64,000 bases of DNA from Treponema sp. UBA1793 (GCA_002314445.1 DCFX01000063.1:1-64000), one strand, 5' to 3'; counted from the stretch's first letter, positions 17,903-27,253 are shown. Program-made: numbers and translations. The notes: generated by a model not told the origin, from the sequence alone.

Positions 17903-18685
17903 CTATTCCGGCAGATTAAACACTTTACAGCTGTTCTTCCACAGCTGCACACTGAGTTGTTCTATGTCCATTTCAAGCAAATCCGCAAGAAAATATGCGG
18001 TGGACGTAATGTATGCCGGCATAGTCCGCTTTTTTTCGCGGAATTCAGCCGGAATCATGAATGGACTTTCGGTTTCTATCAGAATGCGGTCTATAGGCAC
18101 GTTAAGCACCGTTTCGTGCAGGTTGCGTGCATTTCTGTAGGTAAGATTGCCTGCGAACGAGAACCACACATTCATATTTGCATCGAGGCATTTTTTTGCA
18201 TATTCGGCGTCCTCGGAATAGCAGTGAAAAATGGCTCCAGCGTCAGGAATACGCTCGGAAAGGACGTCGAATACGTCTTTTCCTGCATCACGGTTATGAA
18301 TGATGACTGGCAGATTGTGTTTGCGGGCAATTTCCAGCTGCGTAATGAACAGCTCAATCTGTGTACGTTTATTGCCGAATTGTTTAAAATAGTCGAGGCC
18401 TGTCTCTCCGACTGCTACTACATTCGGCAGTTTAAGATTTTCTTCTATTGTGCTTGCAAAATCCTTTCCGGGATTTGTCACTTCCGATGGGGCAACACCT
18501 ACAGCGTGGTAAATGCCGGGTACTACCTTTAGATTGTTGTACTCACGGGTAAAGTCATGAAGGCTGTTGTTAATTGAGACAATGCGGGTAACTCCAGCCT
18601 GTTTTGCCTGCTGAATCACGCGTAACTGTTCAATAGGATCATCATAGATCAGCCCGATATGGGCATGAGTATCAAAAAACTGCAT
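17903..18685 (-). CDS. tatD: TatD-family metal-dependent hydrolase/DNase
   Basis: A 260-residue TIM-barrel hydrolase. Metal ligands appear as FDTHAH, GETGLDY, HNRDAG and HCYS. The last ligand position, normally Asp in ETD(S/A)P, reads ETESPF here, an Asp-to-Glu change that could weaken or alter metal binding. The start ATG at 18685 is chosen because GGAAG precedes it and the barrel begins at once; a longer frame to 18766 has no support. It is the first gene of the minus-strand run leading to pheS. Confidence 0.88.
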   Translation of the reverse strand: MQFFDTHAHIGLIYDDPIEQLRVIQQAKQAGVTRIVSINNSLHDFTREYNNLKVVPGIYHAVGVAPSEVTNPGKDFASTIEENLKLPNVVAVGETGLDYFKQFGNKRTQIELFITQLEIARKHNLPVIIHNRDAGKDVFDVLSERIPDAGAIFHCYSEDAEYAKKCLDANMNVWFSFAGNLTYRNARNLHETVLNVPIDRILIETESPFMIPAEFREKKRTMPAYITSTAYFLADLLEMDIEQLSVQLWKNSCKVFNLPE

Positions 18686-18777
18686 GGCTTTTCTTCCTAG
18701 TAAGTAATAGGGAACCGGAAACGTTCCGATATTATAAAAGATAGCATAGCTTTCCCGTGAAGTCAACTTATATTTGT

Positions 18778-18807
18778 TTGACAGAGAATGATTTGCTGTG
18801 TTATACT
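18778..18807 (+). promoter_or_regulatory. sigma70-type promoter of the M23/bactofilin cluster
   Basis: Consensus TTGACA, 18 bases, TATACT. The start of transcription would be near 18814, giving a leader of about 50 bases before the GTG at 18867. Confidence 0.75.
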
Positions 18808-18866
18808 AAGCAGCGTAATATATATTCTGTTCATAAAAGAGTGAGATTTCAGGCAGGGACGATATT

Positions 18867-19889
18867 GTGGCTCGGACGCAAAAATATAAGAAAATAGAAA
18901 AATCATTCGCATCAAAAATACAGTCCGGTTTCCTGTCTTTTTTTCATATGATAAAAAGTGCAGCTATACGTATATTTAAAGTCCTGGACAGTAAACTTAC
19001 GATAATGATTGTTCCCCACTCACAGGGGAAAGTAATTAATTTTCAGACAAACGTATTTGCGCTGGGGCTTGGAATTGTCCTCATTACAGGTATAGTATCA
19101 TCTTTTTTCTATTTTGACCGCAGGGCGATTGATTCAAGCTCGGAAATTTCTAAGCTTACATCCACAAACCGCGAAACACAGGCGAGCCTTGATGAACTGC
19201 GTGATGAGAACACGAATCTGCTTCAGGTTGCAAAACGGTTTCAGACATCTCTGTCGCAGTCTCTTTCTCTGCTGGGGATAAGCGAAAGCGGGCAGGTTTC
19301 CCAGGCATCTGCGTCAGGCAGCGATCTTTCATCATTCTTCAATACTAAAGAAACGGTAACGGGTTCACTCCGGGAAACGGCGGATGTGAAGGAGCTGACA
19401 TCATATCTTGAAAATGCAGTTCAGCCTGTTGAACAGATTGGAAAGATGCTTGAAAATCAGAATACACTGTTTACGGAAATTCCAAGCATCTGGCCGGTAA
19501 GCAATCCGAACGCGCATATTTCCATGGCATTCGGGCCGAACGTTCATCCTATTACCGGCCAATGGTACATTCATAAGGGACTTGATTTTTCGACGTATCG
19601 TTCAGGGGATCCTGTTATTGCAACTGCAAACGGACAAGTGGTGACAGTCGGTTACGATGCGAGTTTCGGAAATTATGTTATTATCAAACATAAACATGGT
19701 ATTTATACACGGTATGCACATATGATGTATTCTATTGTGACGAAGGGGCAGTTTGTTTCACAACGTGATGTTATCGGTTATATCGGTAACACCGGCGTTA
19801 CGACAGGTCCTCATCTTCATTATGAAGTTCATATTGGTTCCGATGTTGTTGATCCTGCAAAGTACATCAACGTCAAGCTTTCCGACTAG
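18867..19889 (+). CDS. Membrane-anchored M23 (LytM) peptidoglycan endopeptidase
   Basis: A 340-residue protein: basic cytoplasmic N-tail, one membrane segment (about 62-84), a coiled-coil (about 90-125) and a C-terminal M23 zinc peptidase domain. Zinc ligands are visible: HKGLD (His236, Asp240) and HLH (His316, His318), so it should cut peptide crosslinks in the periplasm. The start is GTG at 18867. The bactofilin gene follows 9 bases later. M23 peptidase plus bactofilin is a known cell-shape pair in several bacteria (for example Helicobacter Csd1/CcmA), and I infer a similar role here. Confidence 0.92.
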   Translation: MARTQKYKKIEKSFASKIQSGFLSFFHMIKSAAIRIFKVLDSKLTIMIVPHSQGKVINFQTNVFALGLGIVLITGIVSSFFYFDRRAIDSSSEISKLTSTNRETQASLDELRDENTNLLQVAKRFQTSLSQSLSLLGISESGQVSQASASGSDLSSFFNTKETVTGSLRETADVKELTSYLENAVQPVEQIGKMLENQNTLFTEIPSIWPVSNPNAHISMAFGPNVHPITGQWYIHKGLDFSTYRSGDPVIATANGQVVTVGYDASFGNYVIIKHKHGIYTRYAHMMYSIVTKGQFVSQRDVIGYIGNTGVTTGPHLHYEVHIGSDVVDPAKYINVKLSD

Positions 19890-19898
19890 CGGGGCTGT

Positions 19899-20312
19899 AT
19901 GGCATTGCGTTCAGATGATATTTCAATTAATACAATTATAGGTGATGGTTCTGCCGTAAGTGGTAATGTCCGCGTGAACGGTTTTATCCGTATTGACGGT
20001 GATATTAACGGTAATCTGGAAACTGACGGTAACGTGATTGTCGGAGAGAAAGCCCGGCTGCTCGGCAGCATAAAAGCAAAATCGGTCATTATCGGCGGAA
20101 TCGTAATCGGCGACATTATAGCAAAGGAAGGTGTTTCTTTGCTGTCGACTGCAGCTGTCATTGGTGACATCATATCCCGTAAAGTTCAAATGGAAGATAA
20201 GGTTGTATTCCACGGATACTGTATTTCGCTTAATAATGAAGAAAAATTTACGGCTGAATCGGAGCGGTATCTGCAGGCAAAGGCGATACGCAGTAAGGTT
20301 TCTCTTGCATGA
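19899..20312 (+). CDS. Bactofilin
   Basis: A 137-residue beta-helix cytoskeletal protein. The centre shows the regular valine/glycine ladder of bactofilins (SGNVRVNGFIRIDGDINGNL, then GSIKAKSVIIGGIVIGDI). Bactofilins polymerise without nucleotide and position cell-wall enzymes. It sits directly behind the M23 peptidase and overlaps the YaaR-like gene by 4 bases. Confidence 0.93.
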   Translation: MALRSDDISINTIIGDGSAVSGNVRVNGFIRIDGDINGNLETDGNVIVGEKARLLGSIKAKSVIIGGIVIGDIIAKEGVSLLSTAAVIGDIISRKVQMEDKVVFHGYCISLNNEEKFTAESERYLQAKAIRSKVSLA

Positions 20313-20848
20313 GTTCTATTGACCAGATTAATTCGTCATTATATTTTTCTGCAGTTTCATCAGCTGCAGGTGAATCCGCAAAACAAACAAAAAGAAAGGA
20401 AAAGTCTGCCCAGAGCGCGAAAACAGGCACGTTTACAGCAGTTTTAAAAAAAAGTGAAGAGATAAATGAGCTGACATCTGCCGGGCTTCCTCCTGATATT
20501 GCCGGTCTTTCAATGGAAGATGCGGTTGTATTTTTGAAGGATCGTGTTACAATGGCGGGTGATGAGCTTACGGAAAAGATGTCAGGCGAGGCGTTCGCGA
20601 AGTACCGGACAGCTGTAAGCCAGCTTATGAAATATGTTGTGAAGTACAGTTTTGAGCTTGAACAGCATAAACGGATTCCCGACAGACGTACACATAGGGA
20701 GAAGGCTCCATTTGTTCAGATAGAAGTGATAAACGGTAAACTTGATCAGCTTGCTTCCGAAATACTTGCCAATCAGGCAGATAAATTGAAGCTGCTGAAA
20801 AGAGTGGAAGAAATACAGGGTTTGATAGTCGATATGTTCGCGTCGTGA
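20309..20848 (+). CDS. YaaR-like (DUF327) protein
   Basis: A 179-residue helical cytoplasmic protein. The part from about residue 70 has the DUF327/YaaR pattern (EFAKYRTAVSQLMKYVVKYSFELE-like helices, QIEVINGKLDQLASEIL). Function is unknown; in Bacillus, yaaR lies close to yaaT. Here a PSP1/YaaT-like gene follows 130 bases downstream, an arrangement that resembles that synteny without the intervening holB. Confidence 0.8.
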   Translation: MSSIDQINSSLYFSAVSSAAGESAKQTKRKEKSAQSAKTGTFTAVLKKSEEINELTSAGLPPDIAGLSMEDAVVFLKDRVTMAGDELTEKMSGEAFAKYRTAVSQLMKYVVKYSFELEQHKRIPDRRTHREKAPFVQIEVINGKLDQLASEILANQADKLKLLKRVEEIQGLIVDMFAS

Positions 20849-20861
20849 CCTCTGCAGGAAG

Positions 20862-20899
20862 ATATGATAAAAAGTGCGTCCATGTACTTTTTATCATAT
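20862..20899. terminator. 14-bp perfect inverted repeat, probable terminator
   Basis: ATATGATAAAAAGT (20862-20875) and ACTTTTTATCATAT (20886-20899) with a 10-base loop, just after the YaaR-like gene. The stem is AT-rich and the T-tract lies within the arm, so termination efficiency is uncertain. Confidence 0.55.
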
Positions 20900-20977
20900 G
20901 TTGTTTCCTCAGCGCGAAAGTCGTGATTTGCGTTCTTTTGGCGCACCGCTGACGCGGAGTCTTTATAGGAGAAATGT

Positions 20978-21904
20978 ATGGGTGATATTTTTGAGAACGA
21001 TATAGATAATGAAAATGAGAATCTTGCTGCACTGGAAGATTCTGTATATGAAACTGAAGAAAATAACGACGGTTTTACGTTTGACAAACCGCTGTATCAT
21101 CTGAAACTTATGTATTCCTGCGAAAGTGTATATGCTGCATCAAGCAGCATTGGCGAGCTTAACCCGGGTGAAAGTGTTATTGTCCCGACGCGCTATGGTA
21201 AAGATTTGGCAGTCGTACTCGGACAAACGAAGAAACCTATTGGTGTAAAACCTTCAGATATTGTTGAAGTCGAAAGAAGGGCTTCAAATGATGATCTGGA
21301 ACGTGTGGAAACTTTGAAGAAGAAGGAAGCGGAGGCATTTGGCATTTTCAAGGAAAAAGTATCTGCACATCATCTTGATATGAAACTGATTTCCGTACAT
21401 TTTCTGCTTGACGAACAGAAAGCGCTGTTCTTTTTTAGTTCTGACAACCGTGTTGATTTCCGCGAGCTCGTAAAAGATCTTGTATCTGTGTTCAAAATGC
21501 GCATAGAACTGCGGCAGATCGGCGTTCGCGACGAATCCCGCATAACGGGCGGTCTCGGAGTGTGCGGGCGCCCGTACTGCTGCCATTCCGTATCCGATAA
21601 GCTCAGGCCGGTTTCCATTCGCATGGCAAAAGATCAGAATCTGTCGCTTAACTCAATGAAAATTTCAGGACAATGCGGACGGCTGCTGTGTTGCCTTTCA
21701 TATGAATTTGACTGGTACAATGAAGCCCGCAAGAGCCTGCCTTCCGAAGGTATCCGCCTTTTTTACGACGGAACAAACTTTAAAATTACGGAAGTTAATC
21801 CGATAACGTCTATGGTGAAGCTGCTCGGAGAAGACGGCCGGCTTCTTGAAGTTAATGCAAAACGGTTTACTAAAGATTCCAGCGGTCACTGGAAAATAGG
21901 CTGA
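20978..21904 (+). CDS. PSP1-domain protein (YaaT/RicT-like)
   Basis: A 308-residue protein. An acidic N-tail precedes the PSP1 domain (about 40-270), whose hallmark cysteines appear as GVCGRPYCC and GQCGRLLCCLSYE. In Bacillus, YaaT (RicT) works with RicA/RicF and binds [4Fe-4S] clusters to control RNase Y; whether partners exist here is not visible in the window. The start at 20978 follows AGGAG. The C-terminal 40 residues are variable. It converges on the methyltransferase gene with only 8 bases between stops. Confidence 0.88.
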   Translation: MGDIFENDIDNENENLAALEDSVYETEENNDGFTFDKPLYHLKLMYSCESVYAASSSIGELNPGESVIVPTRYGKDLAVVLGQTKKPIGVKPSDIVEVERRASNDDLERVETLKKKEAEAFGIFKEKVSAHHLDMKLISVHFLLDEQKALFFFSSDNRVDFRELVKDLVSVFKMRIELRQIGVRDESRITGGLGVCGRPYCCHSVSDKLRPVSIRMAKDQNLSLNSMKISGQCGRLLCCLSYEFDWYNEARKSLPSEGIRLFYDGTNFKITEVNPITSMVKLLGEDGRLLEVNAKRFTKDSSGHWKIG

Positions 21905-21912
21905 ACCGTCCG

Positions 21913-22644
21913 TTATTGTATTATACAGATAAGATTTTTGCTTGTTTGAGAAAATTCATCCATGTCGAACGAGCTGTAAAATTTGAATTCCCTGTATCCG
22001 GCTTCAGTCCCGAAAGAAATAATTTCTTCTTTTGTTAAAGGATAGACTTCTTCGTTTTCCATTACTTTGAGAATTCTTCCGTTTCCTGTTTCAATACTCT
22101 CGTTCAGATACATCAGCTTGCTTCCACTCTGTTTTAGAGACGACATCATCCTTACCCGGATGCTGCTTCGCTCTGCAAGCGGAGTAACGGGCGCCTGCTC
22201 TGCCAGATGAAAGTTGAACAGCTCAAGAACAAGCGTTCCTTTTTCCGCGAGCAGAATCCGGCTGTCGAAGAAAAATTTCCTCAACAATGTTTTGTCGTGA
22301 ATAAAGGCAATCCGATTGTTAAGACACGAAATTACATTGTAAAAACTTTTTCCAAGAAAACGCGTCATATCAAGCGTTGAAAGCTGAAAAAAGCGTACTG
22401 CTGTAAGCTGTGTTCGTCTGCGGAGATTTGCGGCAGCTATAAGCTCCCTTGAAACCTCAAGACCTGTAACATCAGAGCCGTCTTGCGCCAGTTCGTGCTC
22501 AAGTGCTCCTGTTCCGCATCCTATCTGCAGAAATTTTACCGGTGGCGTATATGTTTTTTTAACACTATTATAAAATTTCTTTTTGGCTTCCGTGACAGGA
22601 TAAAGTTCATCATAATATTCGACCACATTCTGTATGAATTCCAT
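21913..22644 (-). CDS. Class I SAM-dependent methyltransferase, substrate unknown
   Basis: A 243-residue protein with the SAM-binding loop LQIGCGTGALEHEL (about 39-52) and an acidic residue ending strand 2 (VTGLEVSREL). Later blocks fit small-molecule methyltransferases, but no substrate signature is recognised. The ATG at 22644 has no ribosome site; a TATAAT box ends 7 bases upstream. Confidence 0.78.
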   Translation of the reverse strand: MEFIQNVVEYYDELYPVTEAKKKFYNSVKKTYTPPVKFLQIGCGTGALEHELAQDGSDVTGLEVSRELIAAANLRRRTQLTAVRFFQLSTLDMTRFLGKSFYNVISCLNNRIAFIHDKTLLRKFFFDSRILLAEKGTLVLELFNFHLAEQAPVTPLAERSSIRVRMMSSLKQSGSKLMYLNESIETGNGRILKVMENEEVYPLTKEEIISFGTEAGYREFKFYSSFDMDEFSQTSKNLICIIQ

Positions 22645-22651
22645 ACTATTT

Positions 22652-22679
22652 ATTATAAATCATACCGTCAGAAAAGCAA
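22652..22679 (-). promoter_or_regulatory. Promoter of the methyltransferase gene, predicted leaderless
   Basis: Minus strand TTGCTT, 16 bases, TATAAT, 7 bases to the ATG, no Shine-Dalgarno. Confidence 0.6.
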
Positions 22680-22723
22680 TGAGAAAATGATAATATAAAT
22701 GAATACATGGCCGGATACTTAAC

Positions 22724-22753
22724 TTGAAATGTCTCTACTATTTACGATAAAAT
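22724..22753 (+). promoter_or_regulatory. Promoter of proS, predicted leaderless
   Basis: TTGAAA, 18 bases, TAAAAT, 8 bases to the ATG at 22762. It places the transcription start after the upstream in-frame ATG at 22729, supporting the shorter protein. Confidence 0.6.
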
Positions 22754-22761
22754 GTCTTAAT

Positions 22762-24609
22762 ATGAAAACTTCTCAAACTATTATTTCGACACTGCGGGAT
22801 GCCCCTGCAGACGCCGTTATTGCAAGCCATCAGCTTATGATGCGTGCTGGACTTATCCGTAAATTAGCAAACGGTCTGTATACATATATGCCGCTGGGAC
22901 TTCGTTCTTTCCGCAAAGTAGAGAATATTATCCGTGAGGAACTTGATGCTGCCTGTTTTCTTGAAATGAAACCGACCGTTGTCGTTCCCGGCGATCTCTG
23001 GAAGGAAAGCGGCCGCTGGCAGACAATGGGTGAAGAAATGCTCAAGGTAAAAACCCGCAGCGGACAGGATATGGTTATAAGCCCGACTGCGGAGGAAGCT
23101 TTTACTGCTGTTATTCGTGACAATCTTACTTCATATAAACAGCTGCCGATTATCGGCTATCAGATAAACACGAAATACCGCGATGAAATCCGTCCGAGAT
23201 ACGGCGTTATGCGCGGCCGCGAGTTTGTCATGATGGATGCCTATTCATTTGACGCTGATCAGAAATCTCTGGATGAAAGTTATGAAAAATTTGCAAAAGC
23301 ATACCGCCGTATTTTCAAGCGTATGGGAATTTCAGCGATTCCTGTACGTGCTGATACAGGGGCTATGGGCGGTTCCGGTTCTGAAGAGTTTATGGTTGAA
23401 AGTGAGGTCGGAGACAATACGCTCATCCTCTGCCCGAAATGCGGATACGCTGCAAACGTAGAGAAAGCTTCCTGCCGGCAGGATACCGCACTCGGCGCAG
23501 ATGGAAAGCCGGAAGTAAAAACCGATAAACCTGTCGAAAAAGTTCCATGTCCCGGTGTAGAGACAATCGGGCAGATGGAAGAATTTTTCAAGATGCCGGC
23601 AAGCCAGTTTATAAAAGTTCTTATCTACAAAATATACAACAGCAGTCTTGAACTTGCAAAAGCTCCCGGCGGTGCATCGTTCAAACAGGAAAAAAGTGAA
23701 TCCGGCTCTGTATATTATCCGGTAAGTTTCTTCGCTGTTGCAATCAGGGGCGACTTGGATGTGAGCGAAACAAAACTTGCAGCAGTGCTAAAAGCGAGCG
23801 GTGCAGAGCTTGCAGGAGAAGATGAGGTAATTGCGTATTCCGGTGCACCTCACGGATTTGTCGGTCCTGTAGGCCTTACAAAAGTGCCCCTGCTTGCTGA
23901 TGAAAGCGTTATGATACTGCAGAACGACGGAACGTACGATGTCCGCGTACACGACACGGTTACCGGCGGCGGTGCAAAAGACATAGACAACATGCACGTT
24001 GAACCGGTACGTGATTTTGTCCCGTTCATGACTGCTGATGTAAGGACTGTAAGGCCGGGGGATAAGTGTCCCGACTGCGGTACGGAACTTTATTCAAAGA
24101 AAGGTAACGAACTTGGACATATTTTCAAGCTCGGCGATAAATATACAAAGTCAATGCATGTGACATATCTTGACGAGAACGGAAAGGCTCAAATTCCGCT
24201 TATGGGATGCTATGGAATTGGGCTTGACCGCACACTTGCCTCGATTATTGAAGAGCATCACGATGATAAGGGAATTATCTGGACGATGAGTACCTGTCCT
24301 TATCAGGTCGCTGTCGTTCCCATTAAGTATCAGGACAAGATGAAAGAGACCGCCGATGCTGTTTACGCGGAGCTCACAAAGGCAGGAATTGAAGTTCTGC
24401 TCGATGACCGCAATGAGCGGCCCGGCGTAAAGTTTGCAGATATGGATCTGATCGGAATTCCAGTACGGATTGTTGTAGGAGAGAAAAATCTTCCGAATGT
24501 GGAGATCAAGGAACGTGCGGCAGTATCGCCGGTGCTTGTTCCTGCACATGAAGCTGCGGAGTACGCAGTAAAAATTGTGCGGGATGCGCTTGCCGCACTA
24601 GACTCCTGA
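22762..24609 (+). CDS. proS: Proline-tRNA ligase, bacterial type with editing domain
   Basis: A 615-residue class II synthetase that attaches proline to tRNA(Pro). Motif 2 is seen in KYRDEIRPRYGVMRGREFVMMD, motif 3 in GCYGIGLDRTLASIIEE, and the anticodon-binding domain covers the last ~110 residues. The inserted editing (INS) domain spans about 230-400, as in bacterial-type ProRS. A short Cys-containing patch (CPKCGYAANVEKASC and CPDCG) flanks the insertion. The start is taken at 22762, where MKTSQTIISTLRDAP begins, not at 22729. Confidence 0.93.
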   Translation: MKTSQTIISTLRDAPADAVIASHQLMMRAGLIRKLANGLYTYMPLGLRSFRKVENIIREELDAACFLEMKPTVVVPGDLWKESGRWQTMGEEMLKVKTRSGQDMVISPTAEEAFTAVIRDNLTSYKQLPIIGYQINTKYRDEIRPRYGVMRGREFVMMDAYSFDADQKSLDESYEKFAKAYRRIFKRMGISAIPVRADTGAMGGSGSEEFMVESEVGDNTLILCPKCGYAANVEKASCRQDTALGADGKPEVKTDKPVEKVPCPGVETIGQMEEFFKMPASQFIKVLIYKIYNSSLELAKAPGGASFKQEKSESGSVYYPVSFFAVAIRGDLDVSETKLAAVLKASGAELAGEDEVIAYSGAPHGFVGPVGLTKVPLLADESVMILQNDGTYDVRVHDTVTGGGAKDIDNMHVEPVRDFVPFMTADVRTVRPGDKCPDCGTELYSKKGNELGHIFKLGDKYTKSMHVTYLDENGKAQIPLMGCYGIGLDRTLASIIEEHHDDKGIIWTMSTCPYQVAVVPIKYQDKMKETADAVYAELTKAGIEVLLDDRNERPGVKFADMDLIGIPVRIVVGEKNLPNVEIKERAAVSPVLVPAHEAAEYAVKIVRDALAALDS

Positions 24610-24618
24610 AACTAAAGT

Positions 24619-25758
24619 ATGTTTAAAACCAGAAGAATTTCTTTCGTTTTTATTTTCGCGGTAATCGCTTCAGTCTGGTGTATCTCATCTGCTGAAGCAT
24701 TGCCTGGTTTTACGCCGTACATCGCCGATGTTTCCGGCGAATATGTATATTATCAGGATAAAACATTTGGCAGAACGTCATATATCGGTTTTCTGTACTA
24801 TAATAATTCAACGTATGCTGTCCGGTATTATGCTCCCGAAGATAAGGATAAGCATCTGCCCGAGAAATCGATGGAAATACTGTTTTCGCTTGATCCCGCT
24901 GCCGACCATATCGAAATGACGGGGGAGAGAATCGTAAGCAGCATCACTCCTGATGATTCTGAATTTGTTAATTATATCCATGATATTTTTTATGAACTTA
25001 ATGCACGGCGTATCAAGGCCGGAAAAACATTTCCAGTGGGAAATTCCGGTAAACAGTATGATATTTTTTCCGGTTCCGATATTGCTGTAGTAGATAATTT
25101 TCCACAGTTCGGCGGAAAAGTGACGATGGAATATAATCATCTTGTCCCATTGTTCAATTTAAAGACCATCGTTTCCGATGAGAACATTGTGCTGCTGCAG
25201 ATTGTAACAATTGGAACTCTTCGTACTTCTGCTGATACTTCGTTTACTGATTTTACCGGTATTCCTGAAAAATATTTTGACGGCAGTCACGCATTCGTTT
25301 ATAATAAGAAAGCTGAAAGGAAGGTATTTACGACTTCCGACGGGCAGACTGTCCCGCTTGATTCTCAATGGACGCAGTCAATGGATAATCTCTGGCTTTT
25401 AGGTAATTCTGCAATAGTATCGGCGGCGGTGATTCCTCCTCTTGGAGGTATGGAGCCTGATAAAAGTGTGGTTGCCGTTTTGCGCAGAATGCTTCAAAGT
25501 ACACAGGGATCATATATCAGCTGGAGAGATATTTCGCTTACGTATACTGGAAACAGGTATATAATAAACGGTGTGTTTTACCAGCCGGAAAGTAATACTG
25601 TGACGCGTACATTCAGAATCCTTTCTGAAAAAGACGATGGAGGTTATTACTTTTTTACGTTATCCGTATTTAATAATATTTACCAGACCGGCCATTTTTA
25701 TTTTGATAATATAATCGGAGGATACGCTGTTCCAAAACAGGGAGCTTTGCATGAATAA
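24619..25758 (+). CDS. Secreted protein of unknown function
   Basis: A 379-residue protein with a signal peptide (hydrophobic 10-24, ending SSAEA) and a beta-rich mature part full of Tyr/Phe. No domain is recognised. It follows proS by 9 bases and overlaps the next gene by 8 bases, so it is coupled to the degenerate GGDEF sensor. It could be the periplasmic partner of that membrane protein, which is inference from context only. Confidence 0.65.
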   Translation: MFKTRRISFVFIFAVIASVWCISSAEALPGFTPYIADVSGEYVYYQDKTFGRTSYIGFLYYNNSTYAVRYYAPEDKDKHLPEKSMEILFSLDPAADHIEMTGERIVSSITPDDSEFVNYIHDIFYELNARRIKAGKTFPVGNSGKQYDIFSGSDIAVVDNFPQFGGKVTMEYNHLVPLFNLKTIVSDENIVLLQIVTIGTLRTSADTSFTDFTGIPEKYFDGSHAFVYNKKAERKVFTTSDGQTVPLDSQWTQSMDNLWLLGNSAIVSAAVIPPLGGMEPDKSVVAVLRRMLQSTQGSYISWRDISLTYTGNRYIINGVFYQPESNTVTRTFRILSEKDDGGYYFFTLSVFNNIYQTGHFYFDNIIGGYAVPKQGALHE

Positions 25759-27253
25759 TTATTTTGAGTCGATATTCCTTATAATTATCAGTTTGTTATG
25801 TTTTCTATATGCTATGTATTTTATGCAGCATAATGAAAAAGAGACAGCTGATGTTCCTTTTGCCGCGGCAAATTTCTTTATGGGAGTCTGGAATCTGCTC
25901 AGGGCCATCAATCAAATGGTTCCCGAAAGATATCATTTATCAATCAGTTCAGTAACATATCTTGTGATTGAATTTTCTGCATATACTCTTTTCTGGTTTT
26001 CATATCGGTATTCCATCCCTGTTGAAAAACAAAATAAAAAAGTCGTATTCCTGCCGCTCATTTTTCCTGTGGCGACATTCATCGGTTTGTTGTATAAAAA
26101 AACAGCACTGTTTGCTTTTACAGGGAGAAAGGCCCTGCATCTTTGGGATTATCTGCATGCATCATATGGATATATCCTTATAGGTATTGCTGCAGTACTT
26201 TTTGTCATGCGCTGCATATCGTCCTTCCAGCAGAATAAAAAGGCGCTCATAGTGCTTACGACGGCTCTGATAGTCTTTATTATTCAGAATTTTGTTCGAT
26301 ATCTGAACACGATCGGATATTTGCGTTATCTTGACGGTAATATTAACTTTTTTTACGACATATGTGTTTTTCTTCTTGTTAATCTTGCTTTTTTTGCAAT
26401 GTATAATGATATGAACGGGACTCTGATATCCCTGTCCAAGGAAACATTTTTTGACAGGACTGATCTTCCTTTGTTCGTTTTTAATACGAGTGATGATTTT
26501 TTAATCGCAAATGAAGCCGCCCGCAAGCTGTCATTTAATAATAACAATTTGAAATTGTGCCAGTATATGAAATACAGCGATATATTTCCTGCCGATGAAT
26601 TCAGACGACTTGGTGTGCCGCAGGATAATCAGGAAGCTCAGATGTTTTATTTGTCGAATGTATCGACCGGAACGATGTATCTTTGTACTAAATTTCCTGT
26701 CAACCGGGGGTGCAGTGCAAAGATGCTTGGTTATTGTTGTACGATGTTTGACCTTAATTCATACAACATGCTTCTGAAGAATATGGAATCGAGCGCATAT
26801 TCAGATCCGTTGACGGGCTGCCTGAACAGCAGCTCGTTTTTTATGAACATCAGGCTGGAAATAAAGCGCATGCACAACAGGAGTCTGCTTATTGTTGCAG
26901 GGCTTGATAATCTGTCGGAAATAAATTCAGTACTTGGCCACCATGCCGGTGATGCATATATTGCAGCGGCTGCGCAGATACTTCATGACATGTTTCCGAG
27001 CAGCCGTGTATTTCGTATGGAAAGTTCCACCTTTTCGGTGCTGCTGTCATCGTCGCAATTGTCTGCAATGCCGGAATTGTTTGATTCCATCAGAGCTGCA
27101 TGCAGCAAGTATTCGAAAAACAAATCGTATCCGCTTGTGATGTCAACCGGATACGCAGTAATAGAGGACAGAAATGTTGATGTCAATACTTATTATGAAA
27201 CTGCACTTGGTAACATGATGCTTGACCGGAGGGGACATGCATTGCGCGTTTAA
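25751..27253 (+). CDS. 7TM-type membrane protein with degenerate GGDEF domain
   Basis: A 500-residue protein: about seven membrane segments in the first ~220 residues, resembling the histidine-kinase N-terminal 7TM sensor; a PAS-like linker (about 225-330); and a C-terminal GGDEF fold beginning SDPLTGCLNSSSF. The signature loop that should read GG(D/E)EF is MESSTF, so cyclase activity is lost; it may bind GTP or act as a sensor output by protein contact. Its stop overlaps the convergent GerMN gene stop by 4 bases. Confidence 0.82.
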   Translation: MNNYFESIFLIIISLLCFLYAMYFMQHNEKETADVPFAAANFFMGVWNLLRAINQMVPERYHLSISSVTYLVIEFSAYTLFWFSYRYSIPVEKQNKKVVFLPLIFPVATFIGLLYKKTALFAFTGRKALHLWDYLHASYGYILIGIAAVLFVMRCISSFQQNKKALIVLTTALIVFIIQNFVRYLNTIGYLRYLDGNINFFYDICVFLLVNLAFFAMYNDMNGTLISLSKETFFDRTDLPLFVFNTSDDFLIANEAARKLSFNNNNLKLCQYMKYSDIFPADEFRRLGVPQDNQEAQMFYLSNVSTGTMYLCTKFPVNRGCSAKMLGYCCTMFDLNSYNMLLKNMESSAYSDPLTGCLNSSSFFMNIRLEIKRMHNRSLLIVAGLDNLSEINSVLGHHAGDAYIAAAAQILHDMFPSSRVFRMESSTFSVLLSSSQLSAMPELFDSIRAACSKYSKNKSYPLVMSTGYAVIEDRNVDVNTYYETALGNMMLDRRGHALRV

